From: Phytopseudomonas argentinensis
GTDB taxonomy: Bacteria; Pseudomonadota; Gammaproteobacteria; Pseudomonadales; Pseudomonadaceae
Assembly: GCF_900113905.1 (NCBI RefSeq)
Contig: NZ_FORC01000001.1
Coordinates: 62,001 to 126,000, forward strand
Length of the DNA stretch: 64,000 nucleotides
Direction of reading: 5' to 3'
The notes under the pieces were generated by a model. It did not search any database, was not told the origin of the DNA, and was given only the letters and a program-made list of their open reading frames with translations. Position numbers and translations under genes: made by a program. Position 1 is the stretch's first letter; each line of letters opens with the position of its first letter. Positions 17,615 through 26,838 of this stretch are shown one piece after another.

Positions 17615-20600
17615 TGGAACAGTTCCAGCTTTCACCGCAACAACGCCTGCGCTGGCAGGCGGGTCTACCTGCCGCCTCGCTGACCCTCGATCTGCACGGC
17701 ACGGTCGACCTGGCGCAGTTGCACGGCCGCCTGCAGGCCCTGGTGGCACGCCATGAGGCCCTGCGCCTGCGGCTGTGCCCCTCGCCGGGGCTGCGCGTGC
17801 CGTTGCAACGGATCCTGCCGCCGAGCGAGGCGCTGCACGCCGAAGCCGGCGTGCAGCTGGAGTGCCAGGTACTGGGCAGCGGGCACCAGCGCCTGCATCT
17901 GCAATTGCCGGCATTGAGCGCCGACCGGGGCACCCTGCTGCGTCTGGCCAGGGCGCTGGCGGGCGAAGCGCAGGCCGATGACGAGGACATGAGCTACACC
18001 CAGTACAGCGCCTGGCTATATGAACTGCAGGACGAGGAAGATGCCGAGCTGGGCCGCCGCTACTGGCGTGAACAGGCCCTGGGCGAACATGCATCGGGCG
18101 AACTGCCTTATCGCCAGGCGCGCCTGCAGGCCACGCCCGGGCAACTGATCGCCCAGCTGGATGGCACGCCAGAGCTGGCGGCACGCCTGGATGCCTTCTG
18201 CCAGCGGCACCAGGTAAGCCCCGCCGAGGTGCTGCTGACGGCCTGGTGCGCCCTGCTGCAGCGTCTGACGCCGGGCGAGGCGCCGGCCCTGACGATGAAC
18301 TGGGTGCATGATTGCCGCGACGATTACGACGAACTGGCCGGCTGCTGGGGCGCGTTCGCCAAGTCCCTGCCCCTGGCCTGGCGCTTCCCCGCGCAGAGCC
18401 GCTTCAGCGAGGCCCTCGATGGCGTGCAGCGCCTGTGCGACCGCGCACGCGAATGGCAGGAATACTGCGACATCACCAGCGACCCATCGCCAGATGCCAG
18501 TCGCTACGGTTTCGAGTGGGGCGGTCTGCTGCCCCAGGCGCTGCCGGTGGCCGGCATGCCGGGCACGACGCTCTCGGTAGTGGAACTGAACTCGGCGGCC
18601 CAGGCCTTCGACCTGTTGCTCACCCCGGAGGCCTTCAGCGACGCACAAGGCGCCATCGCCTACCGCTTCAACCTCGCCTTCACCAGCAGCGGCTACAACC
18701 TGCAGAGCGCACGGGTGCTGCTGGAGCAATACCGCTCCCTGCTGCTCGCCGCCCTCGATGATCCTGAGCAACAGTTGCAGGCACTGGCGCTGCACAGCCC
18801 GAGTTTCGACGCCAGCCTGGCCGCGGTGCAGGGCCAGCGCAGCGAACTGCCCGACACCTCCTTCATGGCCTTCCCTCTGCGCTTCAGCCAGCAGGCGGCG
18901 CGCTTCGCCGAGCGCCTGGCGCTGTGCGACGCCCGCCAGCAGTTGACCTACGCGCAACTGGAGGCGCGCAGCAACCAGTTGGCGCGTTTTCTCAACGCGC
19001 GCGGCATCGGCGCCGAGGATCGTGTGGCCTTGCACCTGGAGCGCAATGCCGACGCCATCGTCGCCATGCTCGGCGTGCTCAAGAGTGGCGCAGCCTTCCT
19101 GCCACTGGACAACCAGCAGCCGCTGGCCCGCAGCCAGGCGATCCTGGCCGCCGCCCAGCCGGCCTTCCTGCTCGTCGACGGCAGCGCCCCGGCACCGACG
19201 CAAGCCGGCCTGGAAAGCCTCGACCTGGATGACCTGCCACGCTGGCAGCACCTGCCGGACAGCCCGCTGGAGCTGCCCATTGCCGCCCACAGCGCCGCCT
19301 ACGTGTTGCACACCTCCGGCAGCACCGGCACGCCCAAGGGCGTGGTGATCGAACATCGCCAGCTCGGCAGCTACGTGGACAGCCTGCTCCGGCGCCTGGC
19401 ATTGGCGCCCGGCGAGCGCAGCGCACTGGTCACCTCGCTGGCCGCCGACCTCAGCTACACCCTGCTGTTCCCTGCGTTGCTCAGCGGCGGTGAGCTGCAC
19501 GTGGTGGACAAGGCCACCAGCCTCGATGCGGCAACCTGGGCGACCTACCAGGCCCGCCACCCGATCGATCACCTGAAGACCGTGCCCTCCTTGCTCGACG
19601 CCTGGCTCGCGCACAGCGCAGCCGCCGCCACCCTGCCGCGCAAGCAACTGATCCTCGGTGGCGAGCACAGCCCGCAACGCCTGCTGCAGAGCCTGCGTCG
19701 CCTCGCCCCCACATTGACGGTGTACAACCACTACGGCCCGACCGAAACCACCATCGGCGTGCTCATGCATCGCCTCGACCCGGCCATCGACTACCATCAC
19801 CTGCCCCTCGACGACCGTCTGGACGGCATGCGCACCTATCTGCTCGACGACCAAGGCAACCAGGCCGCGCCCGGCCAGGCCGCCGAGCTCTACCTCGCCG
19901 GGCCGCAACTGGCACGCGGCTACCTGGACGAACAGCAGACCCGGGAGCGCTTCGGCGACCACCCGCAGCTACCCGGCGAACGTCTCTATCGCACCGGCGA
20001 TCGCGCGCGCTACCGCCCGGACGGCAGCCTGGAGATCATCGGCCGTGTCGACCGCCAGGTGAAGATTCGCGGCTTCCGCGTGGAACTCGACGATATCGAG
20101 GCGCAGCTCGCCCGCCTGCCCGGCGTGGCCCAGGCCGCCGTCACCTGCGTGGCACGCGGCCCGTTCGACCAGCAGGTGTACGCCTTTCTCACCCTCGAGC
20201 ACGGCCAGGTCCGCACGCTCGCCCAGTTGCAGAGCCAGGCGCAGGAGCGGCTGCCGGAACACATGCTGCCGGCCTTGCGCCTGGTCGATGCCCTGCCACT
20301 GCTGGGCAACGGCAAGCTGGATCGCAAGACCCTCGCCCAGTGGGCCGAACAGGTGCTCGACCAGGTCGGCGACAGCCTGCCGCGCACCCCGCTGGAGCAG
20401 TTGCTGGCGGGGATCTGGGCCGGGGTGCTGGGTCTGCAGCGGGTCGGCATCGAGGACGACTTCTTCGCCCTCGGCGGCCACTCGCTCGCCGCGGTCAAGC
20501 TGGCCAGCCGCCTGCAGAACGCGCTGGGTACCTCGGTGCCGGTCAACGCCGTGTTCAATGCGCCGAGCGTGGCGCGTTTCGCCGAGCTGGTGCAGGCACA

Positions 20601-21459
20601 GATGCAACTCTCGCCACTGGTATCGCTGTCGCGAACCGATGGGGCAAAAGGCAACCTGTTCTGCTTCCACCCCTCCACCGGCCATGTGCAGGACTACCGT
20701 GTCCTGAGCGAGGTATTGGGCGACTGGAACCTCTGGGGCCTGCAAGCCACCTATCTGGCCGAAGGCAGCCCGCTGCCGGGGCGCGACACACTCGAGGCCC
20801 TGGCCGCGGTGTACGTCGAGCAGTTGCGCCGGCAGCAGCCGCAGGGCCCGTACCACCTGCTCGGCTGGTCACTCGGCGGCCTGCTGGCCTTCTGCGCCGC
20901 CGCGCAACTGGAGCAGGCCGGCCAGGAGGTGGCGTTTCTCGGCATCGTCGACTCGCAGACCCAGCGCAGCACAGCGACACAAAGCCTGGAAGCGTTGCTG
21001 CAGGCGGCCGCCGAACAACTCGATGCCGAAAGTCAGCAGCGGCTGTCGGCATTGGCCGAGGCGGCGCGCGTTCACCTGCTCGCATACACGCCAGACGAAT
21101 GGCCACTGGCCATGGCGCAGTGGGCTCGCCAGCAGGGCCTGCACCTGGCAGGCGACAGTTGGGAGCAACTGGAATACCGTTTGCGCCAGCATGCCCATAC
21201 CCAGACACTGATCGGCACCTTCCGCCCCGTCACGCTACGCTGCCCGCTGAACCTCTGGTGGGCCAGCGCCACACTGCAAGCCGAGGACTTCAGCGCGCCG
21301 GACTGGCGCAGCCTTAGCCAAGGCCCGAGCCGCGAGCAGACCATTGCCGCACAGCACCTGGACATCCTGCGCCAGGCTGCCTGGCAACGGGCTCTGGTCG
21401 AGAGCCTGGCCAATCTGGGTACCGCACGGCGTGAACCTTTGAACCACGAGATGACTTGA
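17614..21459 (+). CDS. Terminal NRPS: interface-like domain, Asp adenylation, T, thioesterase
   Basis: 1281 residues. The N-terminal ~400 residues are condensation-like, but the HHxxxDG region is replaced (LPALSADRG near 98-106, neither His present), so it cannot be an ordinary C domain. It resembles the interface domain proposed to dock aspartyl beta-hydroxylases. Then A (about 430-900, code DLTKIGHIGK, Asp), T (LGGHS957) and a type I thioesterase (1000-1270) with nucleophile motif GWS1086LGG. The catalytic C domain for this module is C3 at the end of NRPS2, directly before the hydroxylase, so hydroxylase, C3 and this Asp module form one split unit. The thioesterase releases the finished peptide. 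Start overlaps the NRPS2 stop. Confidence 0.93.
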   Translation: MEQFQLSPQQRLRWQAGLPAASLTLDLHGTVDLAQLHGRLQALVARHEALRLRLCPSPGLRVPLQRILPPSEALHAEAGVQLECQVLGSGHQRLHLQLPALSADRGTLLRLARALAGEAQADDEDMSYTQYSAWLYELQDEEDAELGRRYWREQALGEHASGELPYRQARLQATPGQLIAQLDGTPELAARLDAFCQRHQVSPAEVLLTAWCALLQRLTPGEAPALTMNWVHDCRDDYDELAGCWGAFAKSLPLAWRFPAQSRFSEALDGVQRLCDRAREWQEYCDITSDPSPDASRYGFEWGGLLPQALPVAGMPGTTLSVVELNSAAQAFDLLLTPEAFSDAQGAIAYRFNLAFTSSGYNLQSARVLLEQYRSLLLAALDDPEQQLQALALHSPSFDASLAAVQGQRSELPDTSFMAFPLRFSQQAARFAERLALCDARQQLTYAQLEARSNQLARFLNARGIGAEDRVALHLERNADAIVAMLGVLKSGAAFLPLDNQQPLARSQAILAAAQPAFLLVDGSAPAPTQAGLESLDLDDLPRWQHLPDSPLELPIAAHSAAYVLHTSGSTGTPKGVVIEHRQLGSYVDSLLRRLALAPGERSALVTSLAADLSYTLLFPALLSGGELHVVDKATSLDAATWATYQARHPIDHLKTVPSLLDAWLAHSAAAATLPRKQLILGGEHSPQRLLQSLRRLAPTLTVYNHYGPTETTIGVLMHRLDPAIDYHHLPLDDRLDGMRTYLLDDQGNQAAPGQAAELYLAGPQLARGYLDEQQTRERFGDHPQLPGERLYRTGDRARYRPDGSLEIIGRVDRQVKIRGFRVELDDIEAQLARLPGVAQAAVTCVARGPFDQQVYAFLTLEHGQVRTLAQLQSQAQERLPEHMLPALRLVDALPLLGNGKLDRKTLAQWAEQVLDQVGDSLPRTPLEQLLAGIWAGVLGLQRVGIEDDFFALGGHSLAAVKLASRLQNALGTSVPVNAVFNAPSVARFAELVQAQMQLSPLVSLSRTDGAKGNLFCFHPSTGHVQDYRVLSEVLGDWNLWGLQATYLAEGSPLPGRDTLEALAAVYVEQLRRQQPQGPYHLLGWSLGGLLAFCAAAQLEQAGQEVAFLGIVDSQTQRSTATQSLEALLQAAAEQLDAESQQRLSALAEAARVHLLAYTPDEWPLAMAQWARQQGLHLAGDSWEQLEYRLRQHAHTQTLIGTFRPVTLRCPLNLWWASATLQAEDFSAPDWRSLSQGPSREQTIAAQHLDILRQAAWQRALVESLANLGTARREPLNHEMT

Positions 21460-21460
21460 G

Positions 21461-23098
21461 ATGGATCTGTTACTGCTACTGGCGCGACGTTCCTGGCGCA
21501 CCCTGCTGATCGCCACCAGTACCGGTCTGGCCTGCGGCCTGGCGGCTGCCGGGCTGATCGCCAACATCAACCATTCCCTGGCCGGTTTCGGCCAACTGCG
21601 CCCGGCCGATGGGCTGCTGTTCGCCGGCCTGGTGGTTCTGGTGGTGAGCACACGCATCGTTTCCGACGTGAGCCTGCTGCGCCTGGGCCAGACCGCGATC
21701 AGCGACATGCGTCTGCACCTGAGCGGCAAGCTGATCGACACCCCCTATCCACGCCTGCAACGCCTGGGCAAGCACCGCCTGCTGGCGATGCTCACCGACG
21801 ATACGCAGACCATCAGCCAGGCGGTGGAGCTGGTGCCGGTGATGTTGGTCAACAGCGGCATCGTGCTGGCCTGCCTGGCTTATCTGGGCTGGCTCAGCCT
21901 GCCGTTGCTGGGCCTGACCGCGGCACTGATCCTGCTCGGCGCGGCCAGCTTCCACTGGCCTCAGCGCAAGGCCCTGACCTCCATCGGCAAGGCCCGCGAG
22001 CTGAAGGATCAACTGTTCGACCAATACCGCCTGCTCACCGACGGCAGCAAGGAACTGCAGCTCAACCACTCGCGGCGCCTGCAGTTCTTCGAGCGCCTGC
22101 TCTACCCCATCAGCCAGCAGTACCGCCGCGACTTCGTACGCGGCATGAGCATCTACGCCCTGGTGCTCAACTGGGGTAACGGCATCTTCTACCTGCTGAT
22201 CGGCACGGTGCTGTTCCTCGCGCCCCAGTTCATCGAACTTAGCGCGACGCTGGTGACCGGTTACATCCTCGCCCTGCTGTACATGATCACACCGCTGTCG
22301 GAACTGATGAATGCCCTGCCCACCCTGGGCCGCGCCAGCGTCTCGCTGCGCAAGATTCGCGCACTCGAAGGGCAGTTGGAAGTCGCCGGCACCCCGGCCG
22401 ATACCCTGTCGCCGGCCCGACACGTGGCACGCCTGGCATGCCGCGAGGTGCGCCACAGCTATTACCGCGAGGGCGAGGACGGCCGTTTCACCCTTGGCCC
22501 GTTCGACCTCGAGCTACGCGCTGGCGAGGTGGTCTTCATCACCGGTGGCAACGGCAGCGGCAAGACCACACTGGCCCTGCTGCTGACCGGGCTCTATCAA
22601 CCCGAAGGCGGCGACCTGCTGCTCGACGAGCAGGTATCCGCGAGCACGCAGAATCATCTCTACCGCCAGCATTTCTCGGCGATCTTCACCGACTTCTGCC
22701 TGTTCGAGCACCTGCTCGACGGCGATGACCCCCACCTGATGCAGCAAGCCCGTGACTACCTGGCGCACCTGCAACTGGCGCACAAGGTCAATATCGAAGG
22801 CGGTCGCCTGTCCACCCTCGACCTCTCCACCGGCCAGCGCAAGCGCCTGGCCCTGCTGGCCGCCTACCTCGACGACCGCCCCTGCTACCTGTTCGACGAA
22901 TGGGCGGCGGACCAAGACCCGGTGTTCAAACGCTTCTTCTACACCAAGATCCTTCCTGATCTGCGCCAGCGTGGAAAACTGGTGATCGTGATCTCCCACG
23001 ACGACGCTTATTTCCACCTGGCCGATCGGCTGATCAAGGTGGACCAGGGCTGCGTGTCGGAAACCAGCACCGAGCCGCTCGCGGCGGCGGCCTACTGA
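21461..23098 (+). CDS. PvdE/SyrD-type peptide export ABC transporter
   Basis: 545-residue half transporter: about six N-terminal membrane segments, then an ABC domain with Walker A GGNGSGKTT (about 362-370), signature STGQRKRLAL (about 456) and Walker B region CYLFDEWAADQDP. The modified signature and the DEWAADQDP motif are typical of the cyclic peptide exporter family that includes PvdE, which moves the pyoverdine precursor from cytoplasm to periplasm. It starts 2 bp after the terminal NRPS, so is translated with it. The likely role is inner-membrane export of the siderophore or its acylated precursor. Confidence 0.9.
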   Translation: MDLLLLLARRSWRTLLIATSTGLACGLAAAGLIANINHSLAGFGQLRPADGLLFAGLVVLVVSTRIVSDVSLLRLGQTAISDMRLHLSGKLIDTPYPRLQRLGKHRLLAMLTDDTQTISQAVELVPVMLVNSGIVLACLAYLGWLSLPLLGLTAALILLGAASFHWPQRKALTSIGKARELKDQLFDQYRLLTDGSKELQLNHSRRLQFFERLLYPISQQYRRDFVRGMSIYALVLNWGNGIFYLLIGTVLFLAPQFIELSATLVTGYILALLYMITPLSELMNALPTLGRASVSLRKIRALEGQLEVAGTPADTLSPARHVARLACREVRHSYYREGEDGRFTLGPFDLELRAGEVVFITGGNGSGKTTLALLLTGLYQPEGGDLLLDEQVSASTQNHLYRQHFSAIFTDFCLFEHLLDGDDPHLMQQARDYLAHLQLAHKVNIEGGRLSTLDLSTGQRKRLALLAAYLDDRPCYLFDEWAADQDPVFKRFFYTKILPDLRQRGKLVIVISHDDAYFHLADRLIKVDQGCVSETSTEPLAAAAY

Positions 23099-23109
23099 GG
23101 AGGCAGGCC

Positions 23110-23883
23110 ATGCATGCCCAGATGCTGTCCGAGCAACGCCCTGCTGACTCGGCATGGATCCAGACCCGCCCAATGCCCGGCGCGCGCCTGCGCCTGTTCT
23201 GCTTTCCCTTCGCCGGTGGCAGCGCCGGCAGCTTCATGCCCTGGTTCGCGAAACTGGCGCCGAGCATCCAGCTTTGCGCCATCCAGCTACCAGGACGTGG
23301 CGCCCGCTTCGGCGAGCCGCCGCTGCACGACTTCGCCCAATTGCTCGAACAACTGGGCCAGGTCATCGCCCGGCATGACGACCGCCCCTTCGCCTTCTTC
23401 GGCCACAGCCTCGGCGCCCTGGTCGCCTTCGAGCTGGCCCATCACTGCGTCAGACGCGGCCTGGCCTCTCCCCGCCATCTGTTCGTCTCGGCCAGCGGCG
23501 CGCCGCGCCACCGCGTCGGTGCACCGCGCTACGACCTGCTGAGCGACGGTGAGCTATTGATCAAACTGCGCGACTACGCCGGCACCCCGCCCGAAGTGCT
23601 GGCCAATCAGGAACTGATGGCCTTGCTGCTACCGGCCATCCGCGCCGATTTCGCCCTGTTGAGCCGCTACCGCTACCAGCAGCGCCCACGACTCGACGTG
23701 CCCATGAGCGTGCTGGCCGGGCATGACGATGCCCATGTGGGTGAGGAAACGCTGCACGACTGGCAGACGGAAACCAGAGCGGGATGCGAACTGCACGGCT
23801 TCGAGGGCGGGCATTTCTTCGCCTTCGAGCAGCCGGATGCGGTGCTGGAGCTGGTAAGGCGTCGCTTGGGAGTAGTTGCGTAG
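23110..23883 (+). CDS. Type II (editing) thioesterase
   Basis: 257-residue alpha/beta hydrolase with N-terminal LFCFPFAGGSAGSF, nucleophile motif GHS100LG, and C-terminal catalytic His in GFEGGHFFAF. This is the GrsT/PvdG-like family that hydrolyses wrong or stalled acyl groups from NRPS carrier domains. The start follows the exporter by 11 bp with a GAGGAGG ribosome site. Last gene of the synthetase operon; the next gene converges at 12 bp. Confidence 0.92.
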   Translation: MHAQMLSEQRPADSAWIQTRPMPGARLRLFCFPFAGGSAGSFMPWFAKLAPSIQLCAIQLPGRGARFGEPPLHDFAQLLEQLGQVIARHDDRPFAFFGHSLGALVAFELAHHCVRRGLASPRHLFVSASGAPRHRVGAPRYDLLSDGELLIKLRDYAGTPPEVLANQELMALLLPAIRADFALLSRYRYQQRPRLDVPMSVLAGHDDAHVGEETLHDWQTETRAGCELHGFEGGHFFAFEQPDAVLELVRRRLGVVA

Positions 23884-23895
23884 CCCGGAGCGGTG

Positions 23896-24627
23896 CTAGG
23901 ACTCGCCGCCGTAGATATAGCGCAGATAACTCGCCTGCTCCGCCTGCGGCAGGCGATGCAGCTTCGGGCAGGATTCGCACAGCACCTGCGGCTTGCCGGC
24001 TACCGGGGCATGCAACTGATAGTGCAGGCAGCAATGACGGCGCAAGGGGATGCGTGCACAGACCTCGGGCGCCGGCGAATCAACCATCCACTGCAGGCTT
24101 CTGGGCTTCAGCCGTCCGTCAGCGACCACGGCACGCTCCAGCCAGCGGTGGGCCTCGGCGAATCCCTCACGCGCGAGGTTGGGGTCGATGCGAGCGAAGG
24201 CGCCATCCCAGATAGCGGCGAAGTTACCCCATAGCACCTTCGGCGCCAGCCCACCCCAGGTGGCAATGCTGCTGAACAGCGGTTCCAGGTGCTCATGCAG
24301 CAGACGCGCCCAGTAGTCATCGCGCTGCCCGGCGGCCAGTGAGGCCTGCGGCGTCGGCAGCCACAGCGCCCGGGGCTGGCCCGCCTCGTGCAACAAGGCG
24401 ACCTCCCGCTCCCAGAAGGCAATGGCCAGGTCACGGGTCAACACCGCCGCCAGCGTGGCCGGCAGCATGACGCTGAGGTAATTCATCGACCACTGGGAGG
24501 CCACTGGCGGGCGTTTGATCCCCGGATAGAGCTCGGCGAAACGTTCGAGCATGGGGTACAGCACACTGGTATCGGCCAGGTCGGGCAGCGGTACCGCCGC
24601 GCGCCCCTGGCTCTCGACCTGGATCAC
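23896..24627 (-). CDS. fhuF: FhuF-type ferric siderophore reductase
   Basis: About 243 residues from a GTG at 24627. The C-terminal cluster HCC-x10-CESC is the 2Fe-2S ligand pattern (C-C-x10-C-x2-C) of FhuF proteins, which reduce ferric siderophores in the cytoplasm to release iron. The start is uncertain. No Shine-Dalgarno precedes the GTG, while the natural-looking N-terminus seems split: an ATG at 24700 opens with MTDAAEA in another frame, and the gene frame upstream of the GTG reads IELPDWLCQAWPPIQR back to a stop at 24697. Joining the two gives a normal FhuF start, so a one-base frameshift (real or sequencing) near 24680 is likely. Convergent with the type II thioesterase. Confidence 0.85.
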   Translation of the reverse strand: MIQVESQGRAAVPLPDLADTSVLYPMLERFAELYPGIKRPPVASQWSMNYLSVMLPATLAAVLTRDLAIAFWEREVALLHEAGQPRALWLPTPQASLAAGQRDDYWARLLHEHLEPLFSSIATWGGLAPKVLWGNFAAIWDGAFARIDPNLAREGFAEAHRWLERAVVADGRLKPRSLQWMVDSPAPEVCARIPLRRHCCLHYQLHAPVAGKPQVLCESCPKLHRLPQAEQASYLRYIYGGES

Positions 24628-24700
24628 GCGCTGGATGGGTGGCCATGCTTGGCACAGCCAATCCGGAAGTTCGATGGCCTGCCTCCGCCGCGTCGGTCAT

Positions 24701-24719
24701 AACGATGAGAACGATTAGC
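24701..24719. promoter_or_regulatory. Fur-box-like site, with promoter-like elements downstream
   Basis: AACGATGAGAACGATTAGC matches 12 of 19 positions of the classical Fur consensus. It lies between the fhuF-like gene (minus) and the ABC transporter (plus). TTGATG at 24721 and TATAAA at 24742 could be -35/-10 for the transporter, though the 15-bp spacer is short. Iron repression of both genes is inferred. Confidence 0.5.
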
Positions 24720-24782
24720 GTTGATGGTATAGCCGCCCCTCTATAAACTCAACGCGTTTCACGCCGGGCAACTCGAGGCCAC

Positions 24783-26540
24783 ATGCAGACATTACGTGAT
24801 TTCTGGTTGCTCGCCCGGCCGTTCTGGTCGTCTGCCGAAAGACGCCCCGCCTTCCTGCTGCTGTTCGGCACGATCCTGATGAACCTGTGCCTGGTCGGGG
24901 TCAACCTGCTCTACAACTTCTGGAACCTGCACTTCTACAATGCCCTGCAGGCGCTGGATTACGACGCCTTCCTGATCGGTGGCGTGCAGTTCCTCTTCCT
25001 GCAACTGGGCCTGGCCACCTTCACCGTGGCCGCCTTCCATTTCCAGCAGAAACTCACCCTGCGCTGGCGCCGCTGGGCCACCGAGAACACCCTGCAACTC
25101 TGGCTGCAACGCCATCGCTATCTCAAGCTGCAGCTTAGGGTTCCGGAAACCGACAACCCCGACCAACGCATCGCCGACGACATCAACCTGCTCATCACCC
25201 TGTCGCTGAAACTCAGCCTGGGCCTGATGACCGCCCTGCTGTCGCTGTTCTCCTTCCTGCATATCCTCTGGCAGGCATCGAGCCTGGTGCGCATTCCCTT
25301 CGCGGGCGAAGAACTGGTGATCCCCGGCCTGCTGGTATGGGCAGCGCTACTCTACTCCATCCTCGGCACCGGCGGCGCCTTCTGGCTGGGGCGCGCATTG
25401 CCACGTCTGAATTTCATCCAGCAGCGTCGCGAAGCGGATTTCCGCTTCGCCATGATGCGCCTGCGGGAAAACGCCGAAGCCGTGGCCCAGTACCGGGGCG
25501 AGAGCGAAGAGCACGCGCGCTTCAGCCAGCGCCTGGGAGCGGCACTGGAGAACTTCTGGTCCCTGGTGAAACAGCAGAAGATCGTGCTTGGCTACTCCAC
25601 CTTCTACATGCGCAGCGCCATGATCATTCCCATGTTCATCATGGCGCCCCAGTTCTTCGCCGGCGCCTTCCCCCTGGGCCGCCTGACCCAGCTCAGCGCC
25701 GCCTTCGGCGAGGTTCACGAAGCCATGGCCTATCTGGTCAAGGTGTTTCCCGAGGTCGCGGAATGGAAAGCGGTCGTCGATCGTCTGATCGGCTTCCAAC
25801 GGCGTCTGGGAAGCGTTGGTGACGAGAACGGCGTATGCCTCGAGCACAGCTCCGATGGTTTTGCAGTCAAGAACCTGTCGCTATGGCTACCAGAAGGCAG
25901 GATGCTGCTCGATGGCTTCGACCTGCATCTGCAGCCGGGCGAAAGTCTACTGATCCGCGCCCCCTCGGGTTTCGGCAAATCCACCATGATCCGCGCCCTC
26001 ACCGGCGTCTGGAGCCATGCAGCCGGTGTGGCACGCTACGACCTGGGCAATACGCTCACGCTCGCGCAGAAACCCTACCTGCCGCTCGGCACCCTGCGCG
26101 ACATGCTCTGGTACCCCTCCGCACCGCACCCGGAAGCAGATCCGCGACTGCTCGAGGCGATGCAGCAGTGCGGCCTCGGCCACCTGAGCGAACGGCTCGA
26201 CAGCGAACTGGACTGGTCGCAGACCCTGAGCATCGGCGAACAGCAGCGTTGCGCCTTCGTGCGCGCCCTGTTGCTGCAGCCAAGGGTACTGTTCCTGGAC
26301 GAAAGCAGCTCCGCACTGGATGAAGCCAGCGAAATGAGCTGTTACCGGCAATTGCGCCGTGCCTTGCCGGACGCCATCGTGATCAGCGTCGGGCATCGCG
26401 CCTCGCTGGAGGCCCTGCATGACAAAACCCTGGATTTATACTGCCGCGCGACACGTGATGACGAGCCTGATCAGCAAGCCACCCAGCATGAGCCCGATAG
26501 CCCATCGCCCAGCCGACAACCCCGCATTTCCGTCCCGTGA
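24783..26540 (+). CDS. SbmA/BacA-like (YddA-type) ABC transporter, permease-ATPase fusion
   Basis: 585 residues. The N-terminal half has several hydrophobic segments of the SbmA/BacA permease family (FWLLARPFWSS start, LYNFWNLHFYNALQ motif). The C-terminal half is an ABC ATPase with Walker A APSGFGKST, signature LSIGEQQR and Walker B VLFLDESSSALDEAS. Family members move peptides, cobalamin or bleomycin-like compounds across the inner membrane. In this setting it probably imports or recycles the peptide siderophore, or helps export it; direction cannot be decided from sequence. Preceded by a Fur-like site and GAGG ribosome site. Followed within 20 bp by a broken fhuF copy. Confidence 0.88.
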   Translation: MQTLRDFWLLARPFWSSAERRPAFLLLFGTILMNLCLVGVNLLYNFWNLHFYNALQALDYDAFLIGGVQFLFLQLGLATFTVAAFHFQQKLTLRWRRWATENTLQLWLQRHRYLKLQLRVPETDNPDQRIADDINLLITLSLKLSLGLMTALLSLFSFLHILWQASSLVRIPFAGEELVIPGLLVWAALLYSILGTGGAFWLGRALPRLNFIQQRREADFRFAMMRLRENAEAVAQYRGESEEHARFSQRLGAALENFWSLVKQQKIVLGYSTFYMRSAMIIPMFIMAPQFFAGAFPLGRLTQLSAAFGEVHEAMAYLVKVFPEVAEWKAVVDRLIGFQRRLGSVGDENGVCLEHSSDGFAVKNLSLWLPEGRMLLDGFDLHLQPGESLLIRAPSGFGKSTMIRALTGVWSHAAGVARYDLGNTLTLAQKPYLPLGTLRDMLWYPSAPHPEADPRLLEAMQQCGLGHLSERLDSELDWSQTLSIGEQQRCAFVRALLLQPRVLFLDESSSALDEASEMSCYRQLRRALPDAIVISVGHRASLEALHDKTLDLYCRATRDDEPDQQATQHEPDSPSPSRQPRISVP

Positions 26541-26559
26541 CGGCAGCGGGGCAGCTTGA

Positions 26560-26838
26560 ATGATCCTCAGCCTTGCCCCGCTGTTCAACGGCCCGCTGGC
26601 TGCTTATGGGGACAAACTGCGGCTCGCCAGTGACCCGGCGCATACGCTTGCCGGCCCACAACTGTTTCAGCCGGACTATTTCGCTGAGTTCATCCGTACC
26701 CTGGCGGCGCGCCATGGCACCGACGATCTGCTGGCACTGACCTCTACCTGGTCGAAATGGTACTTCTGCTTCCTGGCCCCCGCCGTGGCGGCCAACCTGC
26801 TCTTGCTGCGCCAGTTGCCCATCGCCCTGAGCGATATA
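26560..26838 (+). pseudogene. Truncated second fhuF-like reductase
   Basis: The first ~93 codons read as an FhuF-family N-terminal region (LAPLFNGPLAAYGDKLRLAS, WSKWYFCFLAPAVAANLL, RQLPIAL). Similarity ends abruptly near 26836, where TonB-receptor coding sequence begins in another frame. The Fe-S cysteine cluster is missing, so it cannot work. It starts 20 bp after the ABC transporter and was probably its operon partner before a deletion. It is a different sequence from the fhuF at 23896-24627. Confidence 0.75.

Noticed and set aside
24431..24700. Separate small gene starting at the ATG 24700
   Set aside because: Only the first few residues look natural; the rest is an out-of-frame reading of fhuF.
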